Origin: an uncultured Lachnospiraceae bacterium
GTDB lineage: Bacteria > Bacillota > Clostridia > Lachnospirales > Lachnospiraceae
DNA: 64,000 nt
Assembly (NCBI GenBank): GCA_910578555.1
Contig: CAJTPS010000016.1
Location: 1 to 64,000 of the forward strand
Direction: 5' to 3'
Part shown: piece after piece, positions 32,870-41,694 of the stretch
How the letters are laid out: every line of letters begins with the position of its first letter
How positions within the stretch are numbered: position 1 is the first letter of the stretch
Program-made: the position numbers and the translations under genes
The notes under the pieces: model-generated
What the model saw: only the letters and a program-made list of their open reading frames with translations
Told to the model about the DNA's origin: nothing
Databases searched by the model: none

Positions 32870-34702
32870 ATGAAACAGACAAGAGAAGATGTAAGAAACA
32901 TAGCGATCATTGCCCATGTTGACCACGGCAAAACGACACTGGTGGACGAGCTGTTAAAGCAGAGCGGCGTTTTCCGGGAGAATCAGGAAGTGGCGGAACG
33001 TGTCATGGACTCCAATGATATCGAGAAGGAGCGCGGTATCACAATTCTCTCCAAGAATACGGCAGTCATGTATAAAGGCGTGAAGATCAACATCATTGAT
33101 ACCCCCGGCCACGCCGATTTCGGCGGCGAAGTGGAACGTGTGCTTAAGATGGTAAACGGCGTCATTCTCGTGGTGGACGCCTTCGAAGGACCCATGCCCC
33201 AGACGAAATTCGTGCTGAAGAAAGCGCTGGAACTGGACTTATCCGTGATCGTATGTATCAATAAATGTGACCGCCCGGAAGCAAGACCCATTCAGGTGGT
33301 AGATGAGGTACTGGAATTGTTCATGGATCTGGACGCCAACGACGAGCAGTTGGACTGTCCCTTCGTCTACGCTTCCGCCAAGACCGGCACCGCCAGCACG
33401 CAGCTCACTGTAAAGGGTGGCAATATGACGCCCCTTTTCGACACGATCATTGAGCATATTCCGGCGCCTGCAGGTGATCCTGACGCGGGCACGCAGGTAC
33501 TGATCAGCACGATAGATTACAACGAATATGTAGGGCGCATCGGCGTCGGCAAAGTGGATAACGGGTCCGTTAAAGTCAATCAGGAAGTCGTCATCGTCAA
33601 TCATCATGACCCTGACAAGATGCGCAAGGTCAAGGTAAGCAAATTATATGAATATGACGGTTTAAACAAGGTTGAAGTGGCGGAGGCCGGTATCGGTTCC
33701 ATCGTGGCGATTTCCGGCATCTCGGACATCCATATCGGCGATACGCTCTGCTCTCCGGACAATCCGCAGCCGATTCCGTTCCAGAAAATCTCCGAGCCGA
33801 CCATTGCCATGCACTTTATTGTCAACGATTCCCCTCTTGCCGGTCAGGAGGGCAAATATGTGACAAGCCGGCATCTGCGCGACAGACTGTTTCGGGAATT
33901 AAATACCGACGTATCTCTGCGCGTGGAAGAAACCGAGACGACAGAGTCCTTTAAAGTTTCCGGCAGAGGAGAACTGCATCTGTCTGTCCTCATCGAGAAT
34001 ATGCGCCGCGAGGGCTATGAGTTTGCAGTCAGCAAGGCGGAAGTATTATACAAGACGGATGAAAACGGCAGGAAATTAGAACCTATGGAATTATGCTATA
34101 TAGATGTGCCGGAAGAATACTCCGGAACGGTCATCGAGAAATTAAGCCAGCGCAAAGGTGAACTCCTGAATATGGGACTTGCCTCCGGCGGCTACAGCCG
34201 TCTGGAGTTCTCCATTCCCTCCCGCGGGCTGATCGGCTATCGAGGCGAATTCATGACGGACACCAAGGGCAACGGGATCATGAACAGCATTTTTGACGGC
34301 TACGGTCCCTACAAGGGCGATATCCAGTACCGCAAGCAGGGTTCCCTCATTGCTTTCGAAGCGGGAGAAGCCATTACCTACGGTCTTTTCAACGCGCAGG
34401 AACGCGGCACGCTCTTCATCGGTCCCGGCACCAAAGTCTATTCCGGCATGGTCGTAGGCCAGAACGGGCGCGGCGAAGACATCGAGTTAAATGTCTGCAA
34501 GAAAAAGCAGCTCACCAATACCCGTTCCTCCAGTGCGGACGAGGCGCTGCGGCTTACCCCGCCGAAGGTTTTAAGTCTGGAACAGGCGCTTGAATTTATT
34601 GATACGGACGAACTGCTGGAGATCACGCCCAAGACCATGAGAATCCGCAAGAAGATTCTGGACCCGACTTTAAGAAAACGTGCGGCGATCTCCAAAAAGT
34701 AA
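32870..34702 (+). CDS. typA: Ribosome-associated GTPase TypA/BipA
   Basis: 610 residues from the ATG at 32870 (MKQTREDVRNIAIIAHVDHGKTT), with GGAG 7 nt upstream; the frame opens earlier in the leader without support. G1 is AHVDHGKT, G3 DTPGHADFGGEV and G4 NKCDRP. EF-G-like domains III and V and the BipA-specific C-terminal domain (EFMTDTKGNGIMNSIFDGYGPYKG...) are present. It assists 50S assembly and growth under stress or cold. It is monocistronic with a long structured 5' leader, converging on mgtE with only 8 nt between stops. Confidence 0.97.
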   Translation: MKQTREDVRNIAIIAHVDHGKTTLVDELLKQSGVFRENQEVAERVMDSNDIEKERGITILSKNTAVMYKGVKINIIDTPGHADFGGEVERVLKMVNGVILVVDAFEGPMPQTKFVLKKALELDLSVIVCINKCDRPEARPIQVVDEVLELFMDLDANDEQLDCPFVYASAKTGTASTQLTVKGGNMTPLFDTIIEHIPAPAGDPDAGTQVLISTIDYNEYVGRIGVGKVDNGSVKVNQEVVIVNHHDPDKMRKVKVSKLYEYDGLNKVEVAEAGIGSIVAISGISDIHIGDTLCSPDNPQPIPFQKISEPTIAMHFIVNDSPLAGQEGKYVTSRHLRDRLFRELNTDVSLRVEETETTESFKVSGRGELHLSVLIENMRREGYEFAVSKAEVLYKTDENGRKLEPMELCYIDVPEEYSGTVIEKLSQRKGELLNMGLASGGYSRLEFSIPSRGLIGYRGEFMTDTKGNGIMNSIFDGYGPYKGDIQYRKQGSLIAFEAGEAITYGLFNAQERGTLFIGPGTKVYSGMVVGQNGRGEDIELNVCKKKQLTNTRSSSADEALRLTPPKVLSLEQALEFIDTDELLEITPKTMRIRKKILDPTLRKRAAISKK

Positions 34703-34710
34703 AGACAGAC

Positions 34711-36084
34711 TTATCCGATGCCAAGCACCAGAGACGCAACCCGGAAATAAATCAATAGTGAAATCGCATCCACGATCGTGGTTATGAATGGACTCGCCAT
34801 TACGGCCGGGTCCATTCCGATTTTCTTGGCAAGCATTGGCAGAGTCGAACCTACGATCTTAGCCACCACTACCGCTACAAACAGCGTGACGCAGACGACG
34901 AACGCCACCGCCACACTTACCTTATCTAACAGCAGCAGTCTTCCGAAATTGCAGAGCGCCAGCGTCAATCCGCACAGCGCCGCCGTCCTGATCTCTTTCC
35001 AGACTACCGTAAACCAGTCGCCGAATTCGATCTCATCCAGGGACAGTCCGCGGATAATGATCGCGCTCGCCTGCCCGCCCGCATTACCGCCGGTGTCCAT
35101 CAGCATCGGGATAAAAGCAGTCAGAACAACATACCTGCTCAGCGCATTTTCAAAAGAAGTGATGATACTCCCTGTAAAAGTAGCGGAGATCATCAACAGC
35201 AAAAGCCATGGAATCCTTTTCTTATATGCCTCAAAGACGGTTGTCCTGAGATACGGTTTATCGGAAGGCATCACAGCCGCCATCTTCTCGATATCCTCCG
35301 TCGTTTCCTCCTCCAGAATATCCACGACGTCATCCACCGTGATAATGCCGACCAGTCTGTCTTCGTTATCGACGACAGGCATCGCCGTAAACTCGTACTT
35401 CTTAAACATTCTGGCAACTTCTTCCTGATCCATCAACGTATGCAGGGATACCACATTCCGGTGCATCATCTCCCCGATCACGGCATCCGCATCGCTAAGC
35501 AGCAGATAGCGCAGCGCAACCGTGCCCACCAGCGTTCTCTGATTATCCAGCACATAACAGATATTGATGGTCTCACTGTCGAGCCCCACCTTCCGGATTC
35601 GTTCGATCGCTTCCCCCACGGTCAGATTTTCCTTGAGATCCACATACTCCACAGTCATGATGCTGCCTGCGGAATCCTCCGGATAACGCATCAGGTGGTT
35701 GATCGCCTTCCTGGTGTCCGGACTGGTGTTCGCGATCAGTCTTTTCACCACATTAGCAGGCATCTCTTCCATCAGTTCCTTCGCATCATCAGACATCATG
35801 TTATCGATGATATTACCCGCATCCTTATCAGACAAAGAGGTGATAACGGACTGCTGCAGTTCGATTTCCAGATACGAAAACACGCTTGCAGCCATATCCT
35901 TAGGAAGAATCCGAAAAATCTTAACGATCTCCTCCTCATCCATCTCTTCTATATAATCCGCGATATCCGCGTCGTTTAATTCCTGAATGACCTGCCGGAG
36001 TCTCGTATACTGCCCCTTATGGAGAAATTCCAGTATCTCCTCTCTTGCCTCCGGTTCGTTCAAACCCTTTTTGATTTCGCTCAT
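34711..36084 (-). CDS. mgtE: MgtE-family magnesium transporter
   Basis: 457 residues. The N-terminal superhelical domain spans to about 130 (LHKGQYTRLRQVIQELNDADIADYIEEM). A CBS pair spans about 135-260 (SAGSIMTVEYVDL..., MPVVDNEDRLVGIITVDDVVDILEEE). Five membrane helices follow, with the conserved pore motif MDTGGNAGGQAS. Both regulatory domains bind Mg2+ and gate the channel. No magnesium riboswitch is visible in the short upstream gap, and the YigZ gene ends 66 nt upstream. Confidence 0.96.
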   Translation of the reverse strand: MSEIKKGLNEPEAREEILEFLHKGQYTRLRQVIQELNDADIADYIEEMDEEEIVKIFRILPKDMAASVFSYLEIELQQSVITSLSDKDAGNIIDNMMSDDAKELMEEMPANVVKRLIANTSPDTRKAINHLMRYPEDSAGSIMTVEYVDLKENLTVGEAIERIRKVGLDSETINICYVLDNQRTLVGTVALRYLLLSDADAVIGEMMHRNVVSLHTLMDQEEVARMFKKYEFTAMPVVDNEDRLVGIITVDDVVDILEEETTEDIEKMAAVMPSDKPYLRTTVFEAYKKRIPWLLLLMISATFTGSIITSFENALSRYVVLTAFIPMLMDTGGNAGGQASAIIIRGLSLDEIEFGDWFTVVWKEIRTAALCGLTLALCNFGRLLLLDKVSVAVAFVVCVTLFVAVVVAKIVGSTLPMLAKKIGMDPAVMASPFITTIVDAISLLIYFRVASLVLGIG

Positions 36085-36149
36085 AAACCCGACCTCCCGT
36101 TCTCTCGGACAGTTTCCGGCATACCGACCGGGAGCATCGTGCGCATACC

Positions 36150-36791
36150 TTACACTTTATAATACTCCGGTTCGGAGACGGTGATGCCCGCCCTGCCCGC
36201 CGTTACCTCCGTAATCTCCCGCGCAGCGGCGTCCTTCTCTTCATAAGGAACCTTAACCCGCACGCTCACCTGCTCGGCATAATCCGCTTCCTCTATCGCA
36301 ATGCCTCTTTGTCCCAAGATATATTGTACTTTACCGATCCCGTTATAATCCGTCACGATCGTCATCTCATAACCATAACGCATCGTGCGCACATCACTCG
36401 CCGCGATGCCCGCCTGCGCCGCCTTCGTATAAGCGCGGACAAGTCCGCCGGTCCCTAAGAGTGTACCGCCGAAATATCTGGTAACGACCACCACAATATT
36501 CCGTATGCCGGAACCCATAAGCACCTCCAGAATGGGTCTGCCCGCCGTACCGCCGGGCTCTCCGTCATCGGAGAAACGCACGGTCTGCGCCTGCTCTCCA
36601 AGCACATAGGCATAACAGTTATGTCTGGCATCCCAGAACTGCTTTTTCCTGGATTCAATAAAAGCGATCGCTTCCTCTTCGCTGTCCGCCGCCGCGACAT
36701 GCGCGATAAAGCGGGACTTCTTCTCTTCAATCTCAGCCATCCCACCATATTCAATTATCTTATACGGTTCGTGTTCATGATTGGATTCCAT
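36150..36791 (-). CDS. YigZ/IMPACT-family protein
   Basis: A 213-residue protein with the UPF0029 N-terminal domain. The signature KSRFIAHVAAADSEEEAIAFIESRKKQFWDARHNCYAYVLG is followed by RFSDDGEPGGTAGRPIL and VVVTRYFGGTLLGTGGLVRAY, all diagnostic. A DUF1949-like C-terminal alpha/beta domain follows. The role is not firmly known (translation-related in the eukaryotic IMPACT relative). It probably forms an operon with mgtE downstream. Confidence 0.92.
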   Translation of the reverse strand: MESNHEHEPYKIIEYGGMAEIEEKKSRFIAHVAAADSEEEAIAFIESRKKQFWDARHNCYAYVLGEQAQTVRFSDDGEPGGTAGRPILEVLMGSGIRNIVVVVTRYFGGTLLGTGGLVRAYTKAAQAGIAASDVRTMRYGYEMTIVTDYNGIGKVQYILGQRGIAIEEADYAEQVSVRVKVPYEEKDAAAREITEVTAGRAGITVSEPEYYKV

Positions 36792-36995
36792 ACGCCTTCT
36801 GTGTATACTCCGTTCATCCTGCCGTTAACAGCCGGCATTTTCAAACAGACTGCTCAGATACCTGTTTGTTAATTAATACTACTACTCAATGTGTGAACGA
36901 GTCAAGCAACAGTTCTTCCGGACCGCATGTCGTACACACAAAATGTATAAATGTGTACAGAATCGTAAACAATTCTTAATATGGAAGAAAAATCC

Positions 36996-37024
36996 TTTAT
37001 TTAGCCGAAAAACTTTGTTATAAT
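36996..37024 (+). promoter_or_regulatory. Promoter of the class A PBP gene
   Basis: A weak -35 TTTATT (36996-37001), a 17-nt spacer and a perfect TATAAT (37019-37024). The rest of the 36792-37149 gap holds a GACC...GGTC inverted arm in the leader (about 37101-37130) and nothing else I recognise. Confidence 0.6.
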
Positions 37025-37149
37025 GCATGATAGGTTTATAGTATCTTTTTAAGGTAATATGTGCACACCTGCGGCAAATCAGTCTGCGGGAACAGTAAAT
37101 TGACCAATCAGACAGCTGTCTTTCTGGTCATGCAGAAATGAGGAGTATT

Positions 37150-39882
37150 ATGAATTATGGAAAAAAAGGTGTCCGCAAAAGACAGCAGGCACTTCACGCT
37201 AAATCCACGAAGTGGGCGAGAAAAATCGGATTTACTTTTATTCAGCTGTGTCTGATCGCCCTGATCGGCGTGGGAATCATCGGCGCCAGCGCCGGAATCG
37301 GTATATTTAAAGGCGTGCTGGCCACGGCCCCTGACATCGGCAATATTGATGTTACCCCCACCGGGTTCTCTACTTTTGTATATGACATAGAAGGCAACCA
37401 GACCGCAAAACTGGTATCCACGGATTCCAACCGGATCCCCGTCACGATCGATATGGTTCCGGAGGATCTTAAGAACGCTTTCGTGGCCGTGGAAGATTCC
37501 CGTTTCTACAGCCACAACGGCATCGATATCAAAGGCATCGTCCGTGCCGGAGTTGTAGGCATACAAAATAAATTAAGAGGCGGAGACTTCACGGAAGGTG
37601 CCAGCACGATCACGCAGCAGCTGCTCAAAAACAATGTCTTCACGGACTGGACCAGTGAAGATTCTTTTGCCGACCGGCTAAAGCGTAAGATTCAGGAGCA
37701 GTATCTGGCGCTGGAGCTGGAAAAGGTCATGGATAAGGACTCTATCCTGATCAACTATATGAACACCATCAATCTTGGACAGAATACACTGGGTGTCCAG
37801 GCCGCTTCCATGCGCTATTTCAACAAATCCGTCAGCGATCTGAACCTGTCGGAGTGCGCCGTGATCGCAGGGATCACCAAGAATCCCTCCCGATACAATC
37901 CGATTACACACCCGGATAAGAATGCAGAGCGTCGTCAGAAAGTACTGGAAGACATGCAGCGGGACGGTTATATCACACAGGAACAGTTCGATGAGGCAAT
38001 GGCGGACGACGTATATTCCCGCATCCAGATCGCCGATTCCGAAAATGAAGATTCATCTGTCAATACATACTTCGTGGATGCGCTGACGGATGATGTTCTG
38101 GAAGATCTGATTGCTGCCGGCTATAATGAAACGCAGGCATTTACCCTGCTCTACAGCGGCGGTCTTAAGATATATTCCACGCAGGACCCGAAGATCCAGC
38201 GGATCTGTGACGAGACTTTTGCAGATGAAAGCATTTTTCCCGCCAATACGAAATGGTATCTGAATTATGAACTGACCATAGAAAAGAGCAACGGAGATAA
38301 AGAAAATCACAGCAAGGAAATGTTCCGCACCTTCTGGAAAGAGAACCGCTCCAAATCCTATAATCTGATCTACGCCTCTCAGGAGGAGGCGTATCAGGAT
38401 ATAGAACTGTATAAAGAAGCCGTTATGGGATCGGGCGATGAAGTGCTGGGCGAGACGATCAGTTTAACGCCGCAGCCTCAGGTCTCTATCGTGGTTGAAG
38501 ACCAGAGCACGGGTTATATCGTTGCCATGGAAGGCGGACGCGGCGCCAAATCCGGCAGCCGGACGCTGAACCGTGCAACAGATACGACAAGACAGCCCGG
38601 CTCCACCTTTAAAGTCGTATCCACCTACGCGCCCGCTTTTGACAGCGCGGGGCTGACGCTTGCAACCGTGATGAACGACGCGCCTTTTAACTATGCTGAC
38701 GGACGCCCTGTGGCAAACTGGTACGGCGAGAATTACCGCGGTCTGTCCTCCCTCAGAGAAGGCATCGCACAGTCCATGAATATCGTCGCCGTCAAGACGC
38801 TGACACAGATCACGCCGCAGCTCGGCTTCGATTATCTGAGGAACTTCGGCTTTACCACGCTGGAAGAGCGCAAGGAAATCAACGGTAAAATATACTCGGA
38901 TATCCAGCAGGCACTGGCGCTGGGCGGTATCACCAACGGCGTCACCAATGAAGAATTAAACGCCGCTTACGCATGTATTGCCAACGGCGGCACATATATC
39001 AAACCGAAGCTGTACACGAAGGTACTGGATCACGACGGCAATATCATCTTAGACAATACGATACCGCAGTCCAGACAGGTTATCAAGGAGTCAACCGCAT
39101 TCCTGCTGACCAACGCCATGGTGGACGTAGTGACAGTCGGAACCGGCGGCTCCGTTCATTTCGGTGGAATGGCGATTGCCGGTAAGACAGGTACGACCTC
39201 CGATTATAACGATGTGTGGTTCTCCGGTTATACACCTTACTACACGGCAACCACCTGGGCCGGATTCGACAACAACGTCAAACTGACCGGCGATGAGAAG
39301 AACCTTGCCAAGAAACTGTGGCGTTCCGTCATGTCCAAGATCCATGAGGGGCTGACGAACGAACCTTTTAATGTTCCTTCAGGTATCGTTACTGCCACGG
39401 TATGTTCCCGTTCCGGCAAACTCCCGATTGAGGGATTGTGCAACGGCACGCTCCGCTCAGAATACTTTGCTGACGGCACCGTACCTACGGAGACCTGCGA
39501 TGTGCACTACGCCGGTCAGGTCTGCACATACAGCAGTCTGCCGGCATGTGAGGGATGTCCGTTCAAGGTGGAAGGCATACTGGAGCTTACCCCGATCGAG
39601 GACGTTTCTCTGCAGAGCGGATCGGGTACGGCACAGCCACAGCCGGAGACGCCGGCAGCGCCTGTCGTCGGTGAAGACGGGTCTGTCATTCCTGCACCGC
39701 CGGCAGCGCCGCAGACCAATATGTGTCCGCACAATGCTGAATTCTTCGCAAATCCCGACTGGGAGGCTGTCATAAACGGGCAGCGGGCTGAGATCGAGCA
39801 GCGTAACGCCGCGGCAGCAGCTGCAGCAGCGGCAGCCGCGCAGGAAGCCGCACAACAACAGCAGGCTGCACCACCACAATAA
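37150..39882 (+). CDS. Class A penicillin-binding protein (PBP1A-like)
   Basis: 910 residues from the ATG at 37150, with GGAG upstream. A short cytoplasmic basic tail and a membrane helix (about 28-50) lead into the glycosyltransferase 51 domain (VAVEDSRFYSHNGID with catalytic Glu, GASTITQQLLKN, EKVMDKDSILINYMN). The transpeptidase domain has the SxxK in RQPGSTFK, the SxN in QSMN and KTGTT. A Cys-rich C-terminal extension (CDVHYAGQVC, CEGC) and a poly-Ala/Gln tail follow. It polymerises and crosslinks peptidoglycan outside the membrane. The stop codon is immediately followed by a 73-bp repeat. Confidence 0.95.
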   Translation: MNYGKKGVRKRQQALHAKSTKWARKIGFTFIQLCLIALIGVGIIGASAGIGIFKGVLATAPDIGNIDVTPTGFSTFVYDIEGNQTAKLVSTDSNRIPVTIDMVPEDLKNAFVAVEDSRFYSHNGIDIKGIVRAGVVGIQNKLRGGDFTEGASTITQQLLKNNVFTDWTSEDSFADRLKRKIQEQYLALELEKVMDKDSILINYMNTINLGQNTLGVQAASMRYFNKSVSDLNLSECAVIAGITKNPSRYNPITHPDKNAERRQKVLEDMQRDGYITQEQFDEAMADDVYSRIQIADSENEDSSVNTYFVDALTDDVLEDLIAAGYNETQAFTLLYSGGLKIYSTQDPKIQRICDETFADESIFPANTKWYLNYELTIEKSNGDKENHSKEMFRTFWKENRSKSYNLIYASQEEAYQDIELYKEAVMGSGDEVLGETISLTPQPQVSIVVEDQSTGYIVAMEGGRGAKSGSRTLNRATDTTRQPGSTFKVVSTYAPAFDSAGLTLATVMNDAPFNYADGRPVANWYGENYRGLSSLREGIAQSMNIVAVKTLTQITPQLGFDYLRNFGFTTLEERKEINGKIYSDIQQALALGGITNGVTNEELNAAYACIANGGTYIKPKLYTKVLDHDGNIILDNTIPQSRQVIKESTAFLLTNAMVDVVTVGTGGSVHFGGMAIAGKTGTTSDYNDVWFSGYTPYYTATTWAGFDNNVKLTGDEKNLAKKLWRSVMSKIHEGLTNEPFNVPSGIVTATVCSRSGKLPIEGLCNGTLRSEYFADGTVPTETCDVHYAGQVCTYSSLPACEGCPFKVEGILELTPIEDVSLQSGSGTAQPQPETPAAPVVGEDGSVIPAPPAAPQTNMCPHNAEFFANPDWEAVINGQRAEIEQRNAAAAAAAAAAAQEAAQQQQAAPPQ

Positions 39883-39954
39883 CAAATCGAACTGCGTTCG
39901 ATTGCGAGATTTGCCTGCGGCAAACTCGAATAACCGAAGGAATTTCCTATATCT
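39881..39954 (+). repeat. Full copy of the ~73-bp repeat
   Basis: It begins AACAAATCGAACTGCG with the palindrome TCGAACTGCGTTCGA, continues TTGCGAGATTTGCC and CTGCGGCAAACTCGAATAA, and ends GGAATTTCCTATATC. It has the same length and order as the units at 51492 and 51565, and starts within the stop codon region of the PBP gene. Confidence 0.75.
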
Positions 39955-39955
39955 G

Positions 39956-39996
39956 AAAACGGCGCATGGTTTTCTGTTCCATGCGCCGTTTCTGTT
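39956..39996 (+). terminator. Terminator after the PBP gene
   Basis: A perfect 13-bp stem AAACGGCGCATGG / CCATGCGCCGTTT with a 9-nt loop, followed by CTGTTGTCTTTC. It also fits the convergent minus-strand gene at 40003. Confidence 0.7.
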
Positions 39997-40002
39997 GTCT
40001 TT

Positions 40003-40281
40003 CTATATGCCTTTGATTTCCCTGATCTTTGCTTCCAGATCCACGATCGTATTCTGTGCATTCTCAATATCTCTGCAAGCATCCTCATACTCTTCTTCCG
40101 GTGTAGAGCCGTGTTTTTCATAATAAATCTTGCCAATTTCCGTGTAGCGTTTACGGATAATATCTTCACAGGTATGGATCTGACCTTTCAGGTTCGCCAC
40201 CTCCGCCATTTCCTTCGCCTTATCCGTCACTTCTTTGCTCTTCGTAGTGATCGTCTCGCCAATTCTGTCAAAAAAATCCAT
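40003..40281 (-). CDS. Small coiled-coil protein of unknown function
   Basis: About 92 residues from the ATG at 40281 (MDFFDRIGETITTKSKEVTDKAKEMAEVANLK), with GGAGGG upstream; an ATG one codon earlier is equally possible. It is entirely helical and amphipathic, with a second half (EDIIRKRYTEIGKIYYEKHG...EDACRDIENAQNTIVDLEAKIREIKG) that looks like an antiparallel coiled coil. I recall such short proteins, sometimes with a zinc ribbon attached, in Lachnospiraceae. No ribbon is present here. Confidence 0.7.
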   Translation of the reverse strand: MDFFDRIGETITTKSKEVTDKAKEMAEVANLKGQIHTCEDIIRKRYTEIGKIYYEKHGSTPEEEYEDACRDIENAQNTIVDLEAKIREIKGI

Positions 40282-40372
40282 CATACCCTCCGTTTCCGTT
40301 CCGCCGGAACAAATGACTCGCATCCTGTTACAGTTATTATATGTTACTGCCCGCTCCCGAATCACATTCTTA

Positions 40373-40458
40373 GTAACAGTTCAGCCTTCGGCTTCACTGT
40401 CACGCCTGATGCACACACAATGCTCCAAAGTCGCATTTTGGCACTTGCATCAGTTATT
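40373..40458. repeat. MITE-like repeat, truncated copy
   Basis: It opens GTAACAGTTCAGCCTTCGGC and TTCACTGTCAC, and continues through GATGCACACACAATGCTCC and AAAGTCGCATTTTGGC as in the 18990 copy, then stops. The right terminal inverted repeat is missing. It lies at the 3' end of the HAD gene. Confidence 0.75.
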
Positions 40459-40473
40459 ATTCTACACTATCCG

Positions 40474-41238
40474 TCAGTCAGTGGCAAGAAGCCTTCTGCA
40501 CAACGCGCGCAGGTTCATATGCTGCATAACATAATCCGCCGTAATCTGCTGCCCTTCATCACTCTGCTGCTTCGGCGATATGGCGGAATGAATATAGAAG
40601 CTGTCCATGCCGACCTGCTTCGCCCCTGTAATATCAGTCGCCATATCATTACCGATCATCAGCGACTCCTCCGGTTTCAGTTCGTACCGTTCCAGAAGGA
40701 TCCGGTAAAACCGCTCGTCAGGCTTCCTGCATCCATGATCGGAAGAAATCAGAATCCCGTCAAAAAGACTGTGAATACCCAGATAAAACAACTCGTTCTC
40801 CGTAAAAATACGCTGTGCATTGGAGAGCAGATAAACTCCTCTGCCTGCCTCCCGAAGCGACGTGAGCAGTTCCTGCGCATAGTCATAGAGTCTGATGTAT
40901 TTGGTGGAATACGCCCGGAACATCTGCCCCGTATGGATGGCAAGCAGCTGAGCCGCTCTGACGCCTTTCGCCTCATACAATTCCTGAAACACTTCCTCGA
41001 TCGGAATCTCCGGATATGCCTCATGAGAATACTGTACGGCATGTTCCTGACTGAGCGCCTTCTCCTTACCCTGCACAGAAGCAAGATATGCCTGATGCAG
41101 CTCCTGTGCCTCATACCGCGCACCGTGATAGCCATAGAACAGACTCAGGTGCTCCCACAGCTTCCTCTCTGTCTCATCGGTGCGGATATCCACCAGTGTG
41201 CCGTATAAGTCAAATATGTAGTTACGGTATTGCTTCAT
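40474..41238 (-). CDS. HAD-superfamily phosphatase (YjjG-like)
   Basis: A 254-residue HAD subfamily IA hydrolase. Motif I is FDLYGTLVD, motif II LLSNA, motif III CRKPDERFY and motif IV MIGNDMATDI, with a helical cap between residues about 20 and 110. Relatives dephosphorylate nucleotides or sugar phosphates; the substrate cannot be set. GGGGGA precedes the ATG. It is monocistronic. Confidence 0.9.
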   Translation of the reverse strand: MKQYRNYIFDLYGTLVDIRTDETERKLWEHLSLFYGYHGARYEAQELHQAYLASVQGKEKALSQEHAVQYSHEAYPEIPIEEVFQELYEAKGVRAAQLLAIHTGQMFRAYSTKYIRLYDYAQELLTSLREAGRGVYLLSNAQRIFTENELFYLGIHSLFDGILISSDHGCRKPDERFYRILLERYELKPEESLMIGNDMATDITGAKQVGMDSFYIHSAISPKQQSDEGQQITADYVMQHMNLRALCRRLLATD

Positions 41239-41313
41239 GTTGTGTCCCCCTATACCATGCGCAAAACTGCGTTGCTGTCTTATTTTAATACAATAAAAAG
41301 AAACTATGTTGTA

Positions 41314-41640
41314 CTACCTACTCATTGTACCATATAAGTTAAGCAAAATACATCCACTGATTATCATAATAAGTGAGATTATACCTGTCAAATTTACTTT
41401 TTCTCCGAATAATACTGCGGATATAATAGATGTCGCAACTATTCCGACAGCGCTCCAGGTTGCATACGCTCCCCCAAGATTTATTGTATTTAGTGCTTTC
41501 GATAAAAGATAAAAACAAGAAATATACGATAATAAACATCCCAGGGTCGGCCATAATTTTGTAAATCCTGCCGAGTATTTCAACAACGTTGTCGCCAACA
41601 GTTCGAGTCCTATTGCTATACTCAATAAAATGTATGCCAT
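41314..41640 (-). CDS. Small multidrug resistance (SMR) family exporter
   Basis: A 108-residue protein with four membrane helices. The conserved membrane Glu is in IAIGLELLATTLLK, and GGAYATWSAVGIVATSIISAVLFGEKVN matches the EmrE/QacE signature. SMR dimers export cationic compounds or guanidinium by proton exchange. GGAGG lies 7 nt before the ATG. It follows the GH5 gene by 54 nt on the same strand, and the local base composition is visibly AT-richer than the neighbouring housekeeping genes. Confidence 0.92.
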   Translation of the reverse strand: MAYILLSIAIGLELLATTLLKYSAGFTKLWPTLGCLLSYISCFYLLSKALNTINLGGAYATWSAVGIVATSIISAVLFGEKVNLTGIISLIMIISGCILLNLYGTMSR

Positions 41641-41694
41641 TTCTCAACCTCCCTATATGCAATTTCTGTTTAACAGCAAACCAAATACAATATT

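Noticed and set aside
34778..35428. A 216-residue plus-strand ORF within mgtE
   Set aside because: Ser/Thr/Ile-rich antisense of an intact MgtE; no ribosome site.
36085..36149. A magnesium riboswitch upstream of mgtE
   Set aside because: Only 65 nt separate mgtE from the upstream gene, too short for an M-box, and no matching motifs are seen.
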